Part shown: positions 20,544 to 29,555 of the stretch, in pieces
Layout of the letters: each line of letters opens with the position of its first letter
How positions within the stretch are numbered: the first letter of the stretch is position 1
Source: an uncultured Verrucomicrobiota bacterium
GTDB taxonomy: Bacteria > Verrucomicrobiota > Kiritimatiellia > Kiritimatiellales > Pontiellaceae
NCBI GenBank assembly: GCA_913065005.1
Contig: CAJYAJ010000006.1
Span: 1-50,227 of the forward strand
Direction of reading: 5' to 3'
Length of the DNA stretch: 50,227 bases
Made by a program: the position numbers and the translations under genes
The notes under the pieces: generated by a model
Seen by the model: the letters and a program-made list of their open reading frames with translations, nothing else
Told to the model about the DNA's origin: nothing
The model's database searches: none

Positions 20544-21424
20544 TCGTCTTCATTCTCTTCTGTGCCACCCATCTCTTCAAAACGGGTCGGCGGCTTAGCG
20601 ATGTCTGTTTTCTCATCCAAGCGATCATCAGCCCAATCTATATTTTCAGCCGTCGGCTCCACCCAAACATACGTATTGCTCAACTCATCCGGATATCTCA
20701 TCTCCCGAATAACGACTTCTCCATCCGCACCGATCATTTCAATTCGCAAGATCATCCCAATAAAATTAGCTGGAAAGAACCTTCCCTCATCTTGTTTACA
20801 TTTGAGCAACATCCATCCATCGTTTCGATACATATGCTCTTTATTTCTGAGCACGATGGTTTTTAAACTCATTTTTTCGGTAACCTCATTCGGCAAGATG
20901 GCAAACTCTTCAACACAAGGCCGAGTTATCACATCAACCGCCCGCTCTTCCTGATACCAATCAAATCTCGCTTGATCATAAAACAAACAATATTTGATCC
21001 GCACATTTTCTAAGTCAAAACCCGTCTGGTTGTCATATTTTAGATCGTAGCCAATCCGCTCCAGCTTTGTTTCATACGTTAAAATGGGCTCTACTTTACC
21101 TGGAGGTCGGCGCCACATCCGCTTAATCCAACTCTTCACACTATTTGGACCATACACATAAATCCGAAACTTCGCGGGATCCTTGAAGGCCTGTGCTGCC
21201 GCCCATGATCGCACATATTTGAACGATTCATCATCCAGCTGGGCCCCTTTAAAACGAGCCTGCTTTCCCTCGTTCGAACGAAACGTCAACACATCGGAAC
21301 GAGTTTGATAATCGACAATCACACCTTGAAGCGGTTCTCCATTCATCAACGTCAATGAATGCTCTCCCCAGCAAGAGAACCCCATAATTAGCAAAGCACA
21401 AAATAGGAATTTAGATAACCACAT
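20540..21424 (-). CDS. Secreted protein, SHD1-like N-terminus, function unknown
   Basis: The 294-residue product has a signal peptide (about 1-20, LFCALLIMGFSCWGEH). Residues from about 22 to 75 (LTLMNGEPLQGVIVDYQTRS, then VLTFRSNEGKQARFKGAQLD and FKYVRSW) resemble the SHD1-like beta domains common in secreted PVC proteins, where the amino acid pattern pairs a text like G-x-x-x-x-G with a buried Phe. The remainder (VKSWIKRMWRRPPGKVEPIL onward) is beta-rich with many aromatic residues and no motif I can name. The gene ends in a 4-nt overlap with the VWA-like gene, indicating joint function in the envelope or periplasm. Domain call is by eye and tentative. Confidence 0.6.
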   Translation of the reverse strand: MWLSKFLFCALLIMGFSCWGEHSLTLMNGEPLQGVIVDYQTRSDVLTFRSNEGKQARFKGAQLDDESFKYVRSWAAAQAFKDPAKFRIYVYGPNSVKSWIKRMWRRPPGKVEPILTYETKLERIGYDLKYDNQTGFDLENVRIKYCLFYDQARFDWYQEERAVDVITRPCVEEFAILPNEVTEKMSLKTIVLRNKEHMYRNDGWMLLKCKQDEGRFFPANFIGMILRIEMIGADGEVVIREMRYPDELSNTYVWVEPTAENIDWADDRLDEKTDIAKPPTRFEEMGGTEENEDE

Positions 21425-21500
21425 GAAGTCATAAATTAATCGAAGTAAACGATCTATTCAAAACGTAATTGTGTCTTTCTCACACCAAAACACAATCTAG

Positions 21501-23039
21501 CTAAAAGCCTAGTTGTTTTTTATCGATTCGTTTTTTTCCTACTCCTTTACCCGGCGCTTCCTGCTCGATAATCGCTCGTAACTCTTTCACCCGCTCCGGA
21601 TACCGTTTAGCCAAATCAATCTGCTCCTGCGGATCTTCCATTAAATGAAACAATAGACCCGGCTCCTCCACGTTGGTTTGCTTCCACCCATTTAAACCCA
21701 ATCGCTCTCGCACCGATCCCGGCGGAATATATTTCCAATTTCCTTTTCGTACCGCCAATTGCTTTAACGCTTCCTGAATGATATAGCTCCGTCCCGTATC
21801 ACTCTCGCCCAGCAATGCCGGAAGAACATTCCGTCCATCCTGACCAGCATGTTCAGGCATTGGCTTGCCTAATAATGCGGCAATCGATGCATAGAGATCA
21901 ACCTGACTCACCATCGCATCCGATATACTCGGCTGCACACGACCCGGCCAGCTCACAATAAACGGCACCCGCGTTCCGCCTTCCCACCGGCTATATTTTC
22001 CCCCGCGCCATGGACCCGACGCATCATGAGACCCCTGCTGCTCAATAGCGCCATCCCAATATCCATCGAAAAGAACCGGCCCATTATCCGAAGAAATCAC
22101 GATGAGCGTGTTTTTCAACTCACCAGCCTCCTCCAGCGCCTCCACTAATTCCCCCACACACCAATCAAATACAGCAACCGCATCACCCCGCGGGCCCAGA
22201 CTCGTCGACCCCTGGAATCGTGGATGCACCACCCGCGGCACATGATTCTCATTCGGAGCAAAAAAGAGGAAAAAAGGTTCATCACGTTCTGCCAAAATAA
22301 ATTGTTTCGCTTCTCTAAGATACGTATCCGCCATATCTTCATCTCGAAACCGTGCCGCATGCCCCCCCGTCATATAACCAATCCGACTAATTCCATTAAT
22401 AATCGTCTTCGCATGCTGCTCATCTGCCTGCACCCGCAACAAATGCGGATGTGACAACCCAGTAGGTTCATTTCCAACAGGCTCCTTATAATTCACCTCA
22501 ATCGGATCAGCCGGATCCAGATGTACCACGCGCCCATTGCGAATATAAACCGAAGGAACCCGATCCGCCGTCGCCGCCATATGAAAAGACTCCTCAAAGC
22601 CCACCTCTTTTGGTCCCGGCCTAATCACCTCATTCCAATTCAGCGACCCATCTGCTGGACCCAATCCTAAATGCCATTTACCCGAAAGCATCGTTGCATA
22701 CCCCTGCTGTTTCAAAAACGCCGCAATCGTTGGACGCGAAGGATCAATAATCAAAGGCGCATTCCCCGGCAAAATCTGAGCCGACTGATTTCGAAACGCA
22801 TACTCCCCCGTTAACAACGAATAACGCGAAGGTGTACACGTCGCCGACGAGCAATATCCACTCGTAAAACGAACCCCCTGATGAGCCAGCTGATCAATAT
22901 GATACGTATCAACCTCACCGCCATAGCAGCTAAAATCTCCATACCCAATATCATCGCCGTAAATAAATAAAATATTAGGCCGATCTGCCGCAAACGCTAC
23001 CGAAACAGTCCCGATCAAAAAAACTGCAATCCATCTCAT
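21501..23039 (-). CDS. Secreted sulfatase (arylsulfatase family S1)
   Basis: This hydrolyses sulfate esters, probably on sulfated polysaccharides. ATG at 23039 gives 512 residues and is preferred over a start 16 codons upstream because a GGAG ribosome-binding site precedes it and the product then begins with a clean signal peptide (MRWIAVFLIGTVSVAFA). RPNILFIYGDD supplies the metal-binding Asp29 and Asp30, and C68-TPSR is the sulfatase signature whose Cys is converted to formylglycine. GKWHLG, SSDNGP and GGTRVPFIVSWPGR are further family motifs. A formylglycine-generating enzyme must act elsewhere. No carbohydrate-degrading partner lies beside it; substrate is unknown. Confidence 0.93.
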   Translation of the reverse strand: MRWIAVFLIGTVSVAFAADRPNILFIYGDDIGYGDFSCYGGEVDTYHIDQLAHQGVRFTSGYCSSATCTPSRYSLLTGEYAFRNQSAQILPGNAPLIIDPSRPTIAAFLKQQGYATMLSGKWHLGLGPADGSLNWNEVIRPGPKEVGFEESFHMAATADRVPSVYIRNGRVVHLDPADPIEVNYKEPVGNEPTGLSHPHLLRVQADEQHAKTIINGISRIGYMTGGHAARFRDEDMADTYLREAKQFILAERDEPFFLFFAPNENHVPRVVHPRFQGSTSLGPRGDAVAVFDWCVGELVEALEEAGELKNTLIVISSDNGPVLFDGYWDGAIEQQGSHDASGPWRGGKYSRWEGGTRVPFIVSWPGRVQPSISDAMVSQVDLYASIAALLGKPMPEHAGQDGRNVLPALLGESDTGRSYIIQEALKQLAVRKGNWKYIPPGSVRERLGLNGWKQTNVEEPGLLFHLMEDPQEQIDLAKRYPERVKELRAIIEQEAPGKGVGKKRIDKKQLGF

Positions 23040-23190
23040 AATCCCATCTCCAAAAACAGATGTAAACCAAGCCTCATGCAATTGCAATCCTCAACCAGAT
23101 GAGAGGTATTTTTTATACGATTAGCATACGGATAAAGAGCCCACATAACCCCATGAAAGAGATACATCAAAAAAGGACATAAGAGAAAAT

Positions 23191-23265
23191 TGGAGCCAGT
23201 GGAGGGAGTCGAACCCCCGACCAATTGATTACAAATCAATTGCTCTGCCACTGAGCTACACTGGC
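23191..23265 (-). tRNA. tRNA-Thr (anticodon TGT)
   Basis: The minus strand gives acceptor GCCAGTG/CACTGGC, D-arm AGCTCAGTGGCAGAGC, anticodon stem ATTGA/TCAAT with loop TTTGTAA (anticodon TGT), T-arm with GGTTCGACTCC, discriminator T and an encoded CCA at 23191-23193. With the GGT isoacceptor near tuf, this covers ACA/ACG and ACC/ACU Thr codons. It lies about 150 nt upstream of the sulfatase. Confidence 0.97.
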
Positions 23266-23360
23266 CCAAAGGAAGTGGGATTATGCGAATTTATCCTCCC
23301 GAGTCAATATCTCGAATGTTATTATTTAACCCAATCTCAAAGCATGGTATTTCACACTCT

Positions 23361-23921
23361 ATGAAAAAAATGAACCTCATCCTTGCCAGTGCCTCACCCC
23401 GAAGAAGCGAACTCCTCTCCCTCATTCAGCCTGACTTTGAGATTCAGGTCTCCGGTATTGATGAAACGATTCACTCAAACGAAACACCAATCGCATATGC
23501 CGAACGACTAGCCGAAGAAAAGGCCGCCTCCATTAAAGACGCACACCACAACCTTATTTTAGCGGCCGACACCATCGTAGCGCTACATCAACACATCCTT
23601 GGAAAACCGAAAGACCCCTCCGACGCCATTCACATGCTCACACAGCTCTCACACACATCCCACCACGTCATCACCGGCGTCTCACTACGCACCCATAAAA
23701 AAATAGAAACCTTTTCCGTTATCACTGAAGTCACGTTTCGAAATCTTCATCCCGCTGAAATAGAAGCCTATGTCGCCACCGGTTGCCCCATGGACAAAGC
23801 CGGCGCCTACGCTATTCAAGGTGGAGCCGCTCCCTTTGTACGCTCCATTAACGGCTCCTATACCAACGTCGTCGGGCTCCCTCTGTGCGAAGTCAGTGAA
23901 GCCCTATCTCGCTACCAATAG
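23361..23921 (+). CDS. maf: Maf family nucleoside triphosphate pyrophosphatase
   Basis: Maf proteins hydrolyse non-canonical or pyrimidine nucleoside triphosphates to monophosphates, as house-cleaning enzymes. ATG 23361 gives 186 residues beginning MKKMNLILASASPRRSELL, which carries the signature SASPRR; ATG 23370 is an alternative and neither has a strong ribosome-binding site. Further motifs are LAADTIVAL, GKPKDPSDAI and the conserved MDKAGAYAIQGGAAPFV. The length is typical of the family. The gene is the first on the plus strand after the tRNA and ends 37 nt before the oxidoreductase gene. Whether it prefers dTTP/UTP or other substrates cannot be settled by eye. Confidence 0.93.
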   Translation: MKKMNLILASASPRRSELLSLIQPDFEIQVSGIDETIHSNETPIAYAERLAEEKAASIKDAHHNLILAADTIVALHQHILGKPKDPSDAIHMLTQLSHTSHHVITGVSLRTHKKIETFSVITEVTFRNLHPAEIEAYVATGCPMDKAGAYAIQGGAAPFVRSINGSYTNVVGLPLCEVSEALSRYQ

Positions 23922-23958
23922 GGCTCGCAATTATTCCCCTCACTCGTATCATAAAAGA

Positions 23959-25689
23959 ATGGATCTAACCGGACAGCTTGCTAAACTTTTTAAACCAGCC
24001 GAACGCCCTCATCCGCTGGAAGCGGAACTATCGATTCAAGAAGGCCTCGGACGCACACAAAAAGATTTCGACTGGATCGAACGAAACATCCCCTGCCAAA
24101 AAGCCTGCCCTGCCGGCACCGATATTCCTGCCTACCTAACCGCCATCGCAGAAGATCGATTTGACGATGCCTACCGTATCAACCTCCGCGATAACATCTT
24201 TCCCGGCATTCTCGGACGCGTCTGCTCCCGCCCCTGTGAATCCGCCTGCCGCCACGGCTACGAAGGGCTTGGCGACTCGGTTGCCATTTGTGCTTCCAAA
24301 CGAAGTGCCTCCGACCAAAAGCAACCCGATCCCATGCTCCTTGACCCTCTCTTTCCCTCCACCGGAAAAACCATTGGGATCATTGGCTCTGGCGTTGCGG
24401 GGCTGGCCGCCGCCCGCAACCTTATCCGGCTCGGTCATGCCGTAACCATCTACGAAAAACACACCGAACCCGGCGGCATGCTCAATCAAGGCATCCCCGA
24501 ATTTCGACTCCCCCGCGATCTAATCCAACAAGAGATTGAACAAATAACCGCCCTAGGAGTTGATATTCTGTGCAACACTGAAATAGGAAAAACCATCCCG
24601 CTCGAGCACCTATTCAACAAACACGACGCCCTCATCGCCGCCGCAGGCACCCTCAAGCCCAATCTACCCGATCTCCCCAACGCACAACTTACCGGCATCC
24701 GACATGGGCTCGACTTTTTGCTCGAAGCACACACCACCGGAACCACTGTCGGCGAACACGTCATCATTATCGGCGGCGGCTACACCGCCATGGACTGCGC
24801 CCGCACCGCACGCCGACTCGGCGGCACTCTTATCGAATCCAACAACGGCAAACTCACCATTTACTACCGCCGAAAAAAAGAGAACATCCGCGTGATTCCC
24901 GACGAGCTTAATGAATTAGAACACGAATTCATTCCCCTAGAATGCGACGCCACCCCCCTTGCATATCTCGAGACCAACGGCACCCTCACCGGCATTCGCT
25001 TCCAACGCACCGGAACCACAGAAACCTTCGAAATACCCGCCGACACCATCCTACTCGCAACCGGACAAACCCCCGATACCGAATGGCAACAAGCCATCAC
25101 CGACCCTCGGCTCTTTCTTGCCGGAGATTATGCCACAGGCGCCACCGACCTTATATCCGCTATCGGACACGCCAAAAAAATCGCAAAAGACGTCGACATC
25201 TTCCTGATGGGAAAACCTCGAACAGAAACCGCTATTCAAGTCGAAACCACCAATCCTATTGGCCGCACAGAAGCCATGGACATCGTGCCACGCCAATTCA
25301 TGCCCACACTCAAATTGCAAGAACGCACCCTCACCACTGAAGTCGAAACGGGCTATCCCACCGCCACCGCAACATCCGAAGCCGAACGCTGCTATCGCTG
25401 CAACTATAAATTCGAAATCGAACAAGACAAATGCATCAAATGCGACTGGTGCCTCAAAGCAAAGCCGCACGAAAATTGCATCCTCATGCTCAAAGAGATC
25501 ACCTACAACGAAGAAGGAAAAGCCCTTGAATGGGAAGCCACCGAACGCGTCCGGGAAATGAACCTCATCTGGATAGATAGCGACGCCTGCACCCGCTGTG
25601 GTGCCTGTGTAAACGCCTGCCCGGTCGACGCCATCAGCCTTCAAAAGATTACCCTAACTGAACAACCCATCATCGAGGAAACCCCATGA
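23959..25689 (+). CDS. GltD-like FAD/NAD(P) oxidoreductase with C-terminal ferredoxin domain
   Basis: ATG 23959 (MDLTGQLAKLFK) is chosen over upstream in-frame starts because these lie inside maf and encode nothing family-like; the product is 576 residues. The N-terminal Fe-S domain of glutamate-synthase small subunits is present (CQKACPAGTDIPAYL at 46-60, CSRPCESAC at 89-97). An FAD-binding GIIGSGVAGLAAARNL follows at about 140, then an NAD(P)-binding IIIGGGYTAMDCA and ILLATGQTPD. The C-terminus has a canonical 4Fe-4S motif CTRCGACVNACP (544-555), and before it CIKCDWC-x8-C, an irregular cluster motif. A true gltD accompanies gltB elsewhere in the window, so this paralogue likely shuttles electrons between NAD(P)H and a ferredoxin or partner enzyme. 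The next gene overlaps by 4 nt. Confidence 0.85.
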   Translation: MDLTGQLAKLFKPAERPHPLEAELSIQEGLGRTQKDFDWIERNIPCQKACPAGTDIPAYLTAIAEDRFDDAYRINLRDNIFPGILGRVCSRPCESACRHGYEGLGDSVAICASKRSASDQKQPDPMLLDPLFPSTGKTIGIIGSGVAGLAAARNLIRLGHAVTIYEKHTEPGGMLNQGIPEFRLPRDLIQQEIEQITALGVDILCNTEIGKTIPLEHLFNKHDALIAAAGTLKPNLPDLPNAQLTGIRHGLDFLLEAHTTGTTVGEHVIIIGGGYTAMDCARTARRLGGTLIESNNGKLTIYYRRKKENIRVIPDELNELEHEFIPLECDATPLAYLETNGTLTGIRFQRTGTTETFEIPADTILLATGQTPDTEWQQAITDPRLFLAGDYATGATDLISAIGHAKKIAKDVDIFLMGKPRTETAIQVETTNPIGRTEAMDIVPRQFMPTLKLQERTLTTEVETGYPTATATSEAERCYRCNYKFEIEQDKCIKCDWCLKAKPHENCILMLKEITYNEEGKALEWEATERVREMNLIWIDSDACTRCGACVNACPVDAISLQKITLTEQPIIEETP

Positions 25690-26855
25690 CACGCCCCCCC
25701 GTTGTTTTTATTGCCGGCGAACGACAACACGCCGGAAAAACCACTACCAGCTTAGGCGTAATCTCCGCCCTATGCCAACACATGGACCCCTCCGACATCG
25801 GCTACTTCAAACCCGTAGGGCAAGAGATGGTCACCCTGCCAAGCGGCGAACGGATTGATAAAGATGTGCTCGTCGTCCAACAATTTACCGATCTCGATAT
25901 TCCCGAACCCGGCATGCTTTCCTCCGTCCGCGTCGTCTCCGGTGTCACACGCAACTATATCCAATCCGAAGACCGACATCTAATCACCGAACGATTTGAA
26001 GCCTCTATCAAACGCTCCCTCGACTCGCTCTCCGATAAAAAACTGATCATTGCCGAAGGCACCGGTCACCCCGGTGTTGGCTCAGTCGTTGGGCTATCAA
26101 ACGCCCGCGTTGCAAACTTACTCGATGCGCGTATTCTCTACCTCGTCGGCGGCGGTATTGGTCGAACACTTGATGAACTGGAAGTAGATCTCTCTTATTT
26201 TGCCCACCACCGCAGTCGGGTAGGCGGGATTCTTTTTAATAAAGTGCTTCCCTCTAAACTCGATCAAATGGCATCGGTCCTCACCGAACCCGCTCTCCGT
26301 CGCACCTTTTCCGCTTGGGAACCCCCGCTCCACGTTTTTGGCTATATGCCGCAAGTCGCCTATCTCAACAACCCCTCCATGGAACTCATCTCAGCCAGTT
26401 TCCCAACCATGAAACCCCTCAATTCTGCCCTGATAGATGATTCGGGTAAACGCCCCTGCCGCAAAGTAAAAATTATCTCCCAAGACTACGAAGAATTTAA
26501 TCCAGACATTCGGTTAAAAGCACGCGATATCGCCGTCATCGCCGCCGGTACCCACCGCCGACTTCAACGCATTCTCGACTATAGCGATTCGCTCGAAAAC
26601 GACTCCATTGGGGGCATCATTCTCACCTGCGCCTCCGAAGACTACCCCGACGCACGCACCCTCGAAATTCTTGCTCAAACGAATGTCCCCGCCATCGCCG
26701 TTGAAAAAGATACCGCAGACACCGACCAAGTCCTCTATCAATGCTTCCGCAACACCAAGCTACAACTCTACGATCGGCATAAACACCAAATGATCGTCGA
26801 CCTCTTCACCCAACACTTCGACGCCGAACGTTTCATGCACACCTATCTGAAATAA
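25686..26855 (+). CDS. BioD-like ATPase with DRTGG domain (Pta N-terminal-like)
   Basis: The 389-residue product begins with a dethiobiotin-synthetase-like P-loop, FIAGERQHAGKTTTSLGVIS (about 8-27), and continues GYFKPVGQ and IIAEGTGHPGVGSVVGLSNA, the pattern of the AAA_26 domain. The C-terminal third (from about 290, IAVIAAGTHRRLQRILDYSD) resembles the DRTGG domain. This pair of domains forms the N-terminal regulatory half of long phosphotransacetylases; here it stands alone, without the Pta catalytic part. Its ATG overlaps the stop of the oxidoreductase (ATGA), so the two are coupled. The biochemical role is unknown; nucleotide- or CoA-linked regulation of the neighbouring redox enzyme is a guess. 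Confidence 0.75.
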   Translation: MTRPPVVFIAGERQHAGKTTTSLGVISALCQHMDPSDIGYFKPVGQEMVTLPSGERIDKDVLVVQQFTDLDIPEPGMLSSVRVVSGVTRNYIQSEDRHLITERFEASIKRSLDSLSDKKLIIAEGTGHPGVGSVVGLSNARVANLLDARILYLVGGGIGRTLDELEVDLSYFAHHRSRVGGILFNKVLPSKLDQMASVLTEPALRRTFSAWEPPLHVFGYMPQVAYLNNPSMELISASFPTMKPLNSALIDDSGKRPCRKVKIISQDYEEFNPDIRLKARDIAVIAAGTHRRLQRILDYSDSLENDSIGGIILTCASEDYPDARTLEILAQTNVPAIAVEKDTADTDQVLYQCFRNTKLQLYDRHKHQMIVDLFTQHFDAERFMHTYLK

Positions 26856-26862
26856 TGAGTGC

Positions 26863-27939
26863 CTATTCCGCTCGAAACCGAGTGCACAACCTCCACCCAT
26901 CAAAATCAACCCGAGCCAACTCCTCACCCATTCGCGGCAACATGCCGTACAACTCCTCTATAAATGCTTCCTGTGACACTATATTTTCGCCTGTATTCAA
27001 CCTGTTAAAATAGCTGCGAACAATCCCTTCAAAACCCTGCTTTTCATTCTGCTCTACAAAACTTTTTATCTTCGCTATCCCCGCTTTATCTGCCGAAAAA
27101 ACCAATGTCTCTTCCACATTCTGATCGAGTAAAATAAACGACTCATCGGACATCCTATAAATAAAAACGATATGAGATACAACCCCTTCCCGGCGTGTGG
27201 ATCCTGGAGTTGTTTCAAAAATAAAATCCCCACTATAACCTAATCCACCATGCTCCCCTATATGCATACGACTGAATTGCTCCAACAATAGTTCACTCTG
27301 CTGTCCCGAAAAATAGGTTGTAACTTCATCCGACCCAAATAGCATACCCATCGTTTTCGTGATCTCCTCCGGTCTCGACCCTTGCACCCATTTCATCCCT
27401 CCTCGGTTGAATATTTTTCTCCAGCTTGGTTCAGGTAACTTGAGTCCATTATTATATATATGATACGTTGGTCTCTCAAAATTTTCAGCATCTTCCGCTA
27501 TCCATGTTAGAATCGGATCTTCAAAAACCCTTGTATACGGAGAGTTTCTTACCGCAAGCGGATACGTAGACTCTGCCTTCTTTAGCGCACGGTTTGCAGA
27601 CATCCCATTTTCTGTCATATCCGATAGAGCTAGAACTGAATCCGTGCACGCTCCAGAAAACATGCGTTGTACACGATTAGCCCGCGATACTAATTGTAAG
27701 TTTGCTTTAAACTCTTTTAACATTCGCCGGCACGCTTCAATGTGAAATTCTTCTAAAACAGCTTTTTCTGAAGCAGAGAGCTCTTCACCCATTCGAATTT
27801 TTTGAGCCAGCGCTATCTCCTCCCCGCTGCCATTCTCCAATTCAAACAAGGCTCTTCTAAAGGGTGCTGTATCCAAACACGCCTCAGAAAACCCTATGGC
27901 AAAAAGACTAAGCATCATCACTACTCTTATAATATCCAT
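26863..27939 (-). CDS. Secreted protein of unknown function, possible papain-like fold
   Basis: I do not recognise a family. The 358-residue product has a signal peptide (MDIIRVVMMLSLFAIGFSEA), a helical N-terminal part with many charged residues, and a beta-rich C-terminal part. The order of Cys98 (FSGACTDSVLAL, at the start of a predicted helix), His256 (GVVSHIVFIYR) and Asp272 (ILLDQN) follows the Cys-His-Asp pattern of papain-like cysteine peptidases such as YopT-like or C39-type folds, and the strand contexts fit. This is speculative. The ATG at 27939 has no good ribosome-binding site, and the gene looks more AT-rich than its neighbours, possibly foreign. It converges with the ATPase gene, 7 nt apart. 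Confidence 0.6.
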   Translation of the reverse strand: MDIIRVVMMLSLFAIGFSEACLDTAPFRRALFELENGSGEEIALAQKIRMGEELSASEKAVLEEFHIEACRRMLKEFKANLQLVSRANRVQRMFSGACTDSVLALSDMTENGMSANRALKKAESTYPLAVRNSPYTRVFEDPILTWIAEDAENFERPTYHIYNNGLKLPEPSWRKIFNRGGMKWVQGSRPEEITKTMGMLFGSDEVTTYFSGQQSELLLEQFSRMHIGEHGGLGYSGDFIFETTPGSTRREGVVSHIVFIYRMSDESFILLDQNVEETLVFSADKAGIAKIKSFVEQNEKQGFEGIVRSYFNRLNTGENIVSQEAFIEELYGMLPRMGEELARVDFDGWRLCTRFRAE

Positions 27940-27998
27940 AATTTAATTAATATATGTAATACTAAAGTAGATTAAAAGTATAAATATCGCCTGAACAT

Positions 27999-28024
27999 AA
28001 AAAAGAGCCGCCAAAAAACGACTC
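27999..28024 (-). terminator. Rho-independent terminator after gltD
   Basis: On the minus strand GAGTCG, an 8-nt loop TTTTTTGG, CGGCTC and then six T form a terminator about 28 nt after the gltD stop. A second stem (CACCG-GAAA-CGGTG) lies between the stop codon and this one. Together they end the gltB-gltD operon. Confidence 0.75.
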
Positions 28025-28051
28025 TCTTGCGACACCGTTTCCGGTGAGAAT

Positions 28052-29539
28052 TTATGGCAGAACCGTATCGCCCATCAAATGCAGATCGACCTGCCGAGCG
28101 GCACCGCGACCCTCATTGATCGCCCAGACAATCAGCGACTGACCGCGCCGCGCATCCCCACATGCAAATACATTGTCCACGCTAGTTGTGTAAACTTCAT
28201 GTTCAGCTTTGTAGTTAGAACTTCCATCCCGCTCAAGTCCGAACTGTTCGCCCAATACATCTTCGGGTCCCAAAAAGCCCATCGCAAGCAATACTATATC
28301 TGCTTCCACGCGCTTCGCACTTCCCGGAACTTCTTCCATCTGCATCCGTCCATTCTCATCTTGTTTCCATGCAATCTGTACGGTATGCATCGCCACGAGA
28401 TTTCCATCTTCGTCGCCCTCAAACTTCTTGGTCATCACCATGAAATTACGCGGATCTTTTCCCTGCAAAGCAATCGCTTCAGCCTGACCATAATCCACCT
28501 TCAAATTAGCAGGCCACTGCGGCCACGGATTCGATACCCGATTCCGATCTGCATCTGGTTTGGGCATAATTTCTAACTGTGTTACCTTCTCGCATCCATG
28601 GCGCAACGCAGTGCCAACACAGTCCGTGCCCGTATCACCGCCACCAATGACTACCACTTTTTTATCTTTTGCCGAAATATAGTTTCCATCGGCCAACTCA
28701 CTATCGAGCAAGCTCTTTGTGTTTGCATGCAAGAACTCCATCGCAAAATGAACGCCCTTCAAGTCACGCCCTTCCACTGGCAAATCACGCGGTTTGGTTG
28801 AACCCGTTGCCAACACCACCGCGTCGAACTGTTTCTGCAACTCTTGCGCTGAAATATCTGTTCCCACTTCAACACCCGCTTTAAAGACGATGCCCTCAGC
28901 CTCGAGTAAATCTACTCGACGTTGCACGACATCTTTATCCAGCTTCATATTGGGAATACCATACATCAGCAATCCACCAATCCGATCATCGCGCTCATAA
29001 ACCGTAACGTTATGACCCGCCTGATTTAGCTGCGCTGCACACGCAAGCCCCGCGGGTCCTGATCCAATCACTGCCACCGTTTTATCCGTGCGGTTTTCCG
29101 GAGGCTCAGCCACCACCCAGCCCATCTCAAACCCTTTATCAATGATCGCACGCTCATTATCATGAATCGTCACCGCTGGCTCATTAATCGACAATACGCA
29201 GCCCGCTTCACAAGGCGCCGGACAGACCCGACCCGTAAACTCTGGAAAATTGTTCGTATGGTGCAACCGATCCAACGCCTCACGCCAACGCCCACGATAG
29301 ATTAAATCATTCCACTCTGGGATTAAATTATTGATCGGGCACCCACTGGCTCCCCCCTCCATCAATTCACCCCGATGGCAAAACGGAACTCCACAATCCA
29401 TACAACGTGCCCCCTGCGTTTCGCAGGTTTTCTCTTCGCGAAGCACATAGACTTCATTCCAATCTTTCACTCGCTCCATCTCTGGGCGCATTGGATTGGT
29501 CTCCCGAACATACTCAATAAAACCGGTTAATTTTCCCAT
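28052..29539 (-). CDS. gltD: Glutamate synthase (NADPH) small subunit
   Basis: The beta subunit of glutamate synthase passes electrons from NADPH through FAD and Fe-S clusters to the large subunit. The 495-residue product has the N-terminal Cys-rich region (CMDCGVPFC at about 46-54, [22 protein letters not shown]), FAD-binding [25 protein letters not shown]-binding [18 protein letters not shown] and [20 protein letters not shown]. The length is near the family norm. It follows gltB by 16 nt and is followed by two hairpins ending in a U-tract. Confidence 0.97.
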   Translation of the reverse strand: MGKLTGFIEYVRETNPMRPEMERVKDWNEVYVLREEKTCETQGARCMDCGVPFCHRGELMEGGASGCPINNLIPEWNDLIYRGRWREALDRLHHTNNFPEFTGRVCPAPCEAGCVLSINEPAVTIHDNERAIIDKGFEMGWVVAEPPENRTDKTVAVIGSGPAGLACAAQLNQAGHNVTVYERDDRIGGLLMYGIPNMKLDKDVVQRRVDLLEAEGIVFKAGVEVGTDISAQELQKQFDAVVLATGSTKPRDLPVEGRDLKGVHFAMEFLHANTKSLLDSELADGNYISAKDKKVVVIGGGDTGTDCVGTALRHGCEKVTQLEIMPKPDADRNRVSNPWPQWPANLKVDYGQAEAIALQGKDPRNFMVMTKKFEGDEDGNLVAMHTVQIAWKQDENGRMQMEEVPGSAKRVEADIVLLAMGFLGPEDVLGEQFGLERDGSSNYKAEHEVYTTSVDNVFACGDARRGQSLIVWAINEGRGAARQVDLHLMGDTVLP

Positions 29540-29555
29540 GATTACCGCTCCTAAA

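Noticed and set aside
24136-25644. Long minus-strand open frames inside the oxidoreductase gene
   Set aside because: They are shadows of a real gene with family motifs on the plus strand. Their sequences are low in complexity and lack motifs.
23959-25689. This gene as a second gltD
   Set aside because: It has an added ferredoxin domain and is not linked to gltB; the gltD beside gltB fills the glutamate synthase role.
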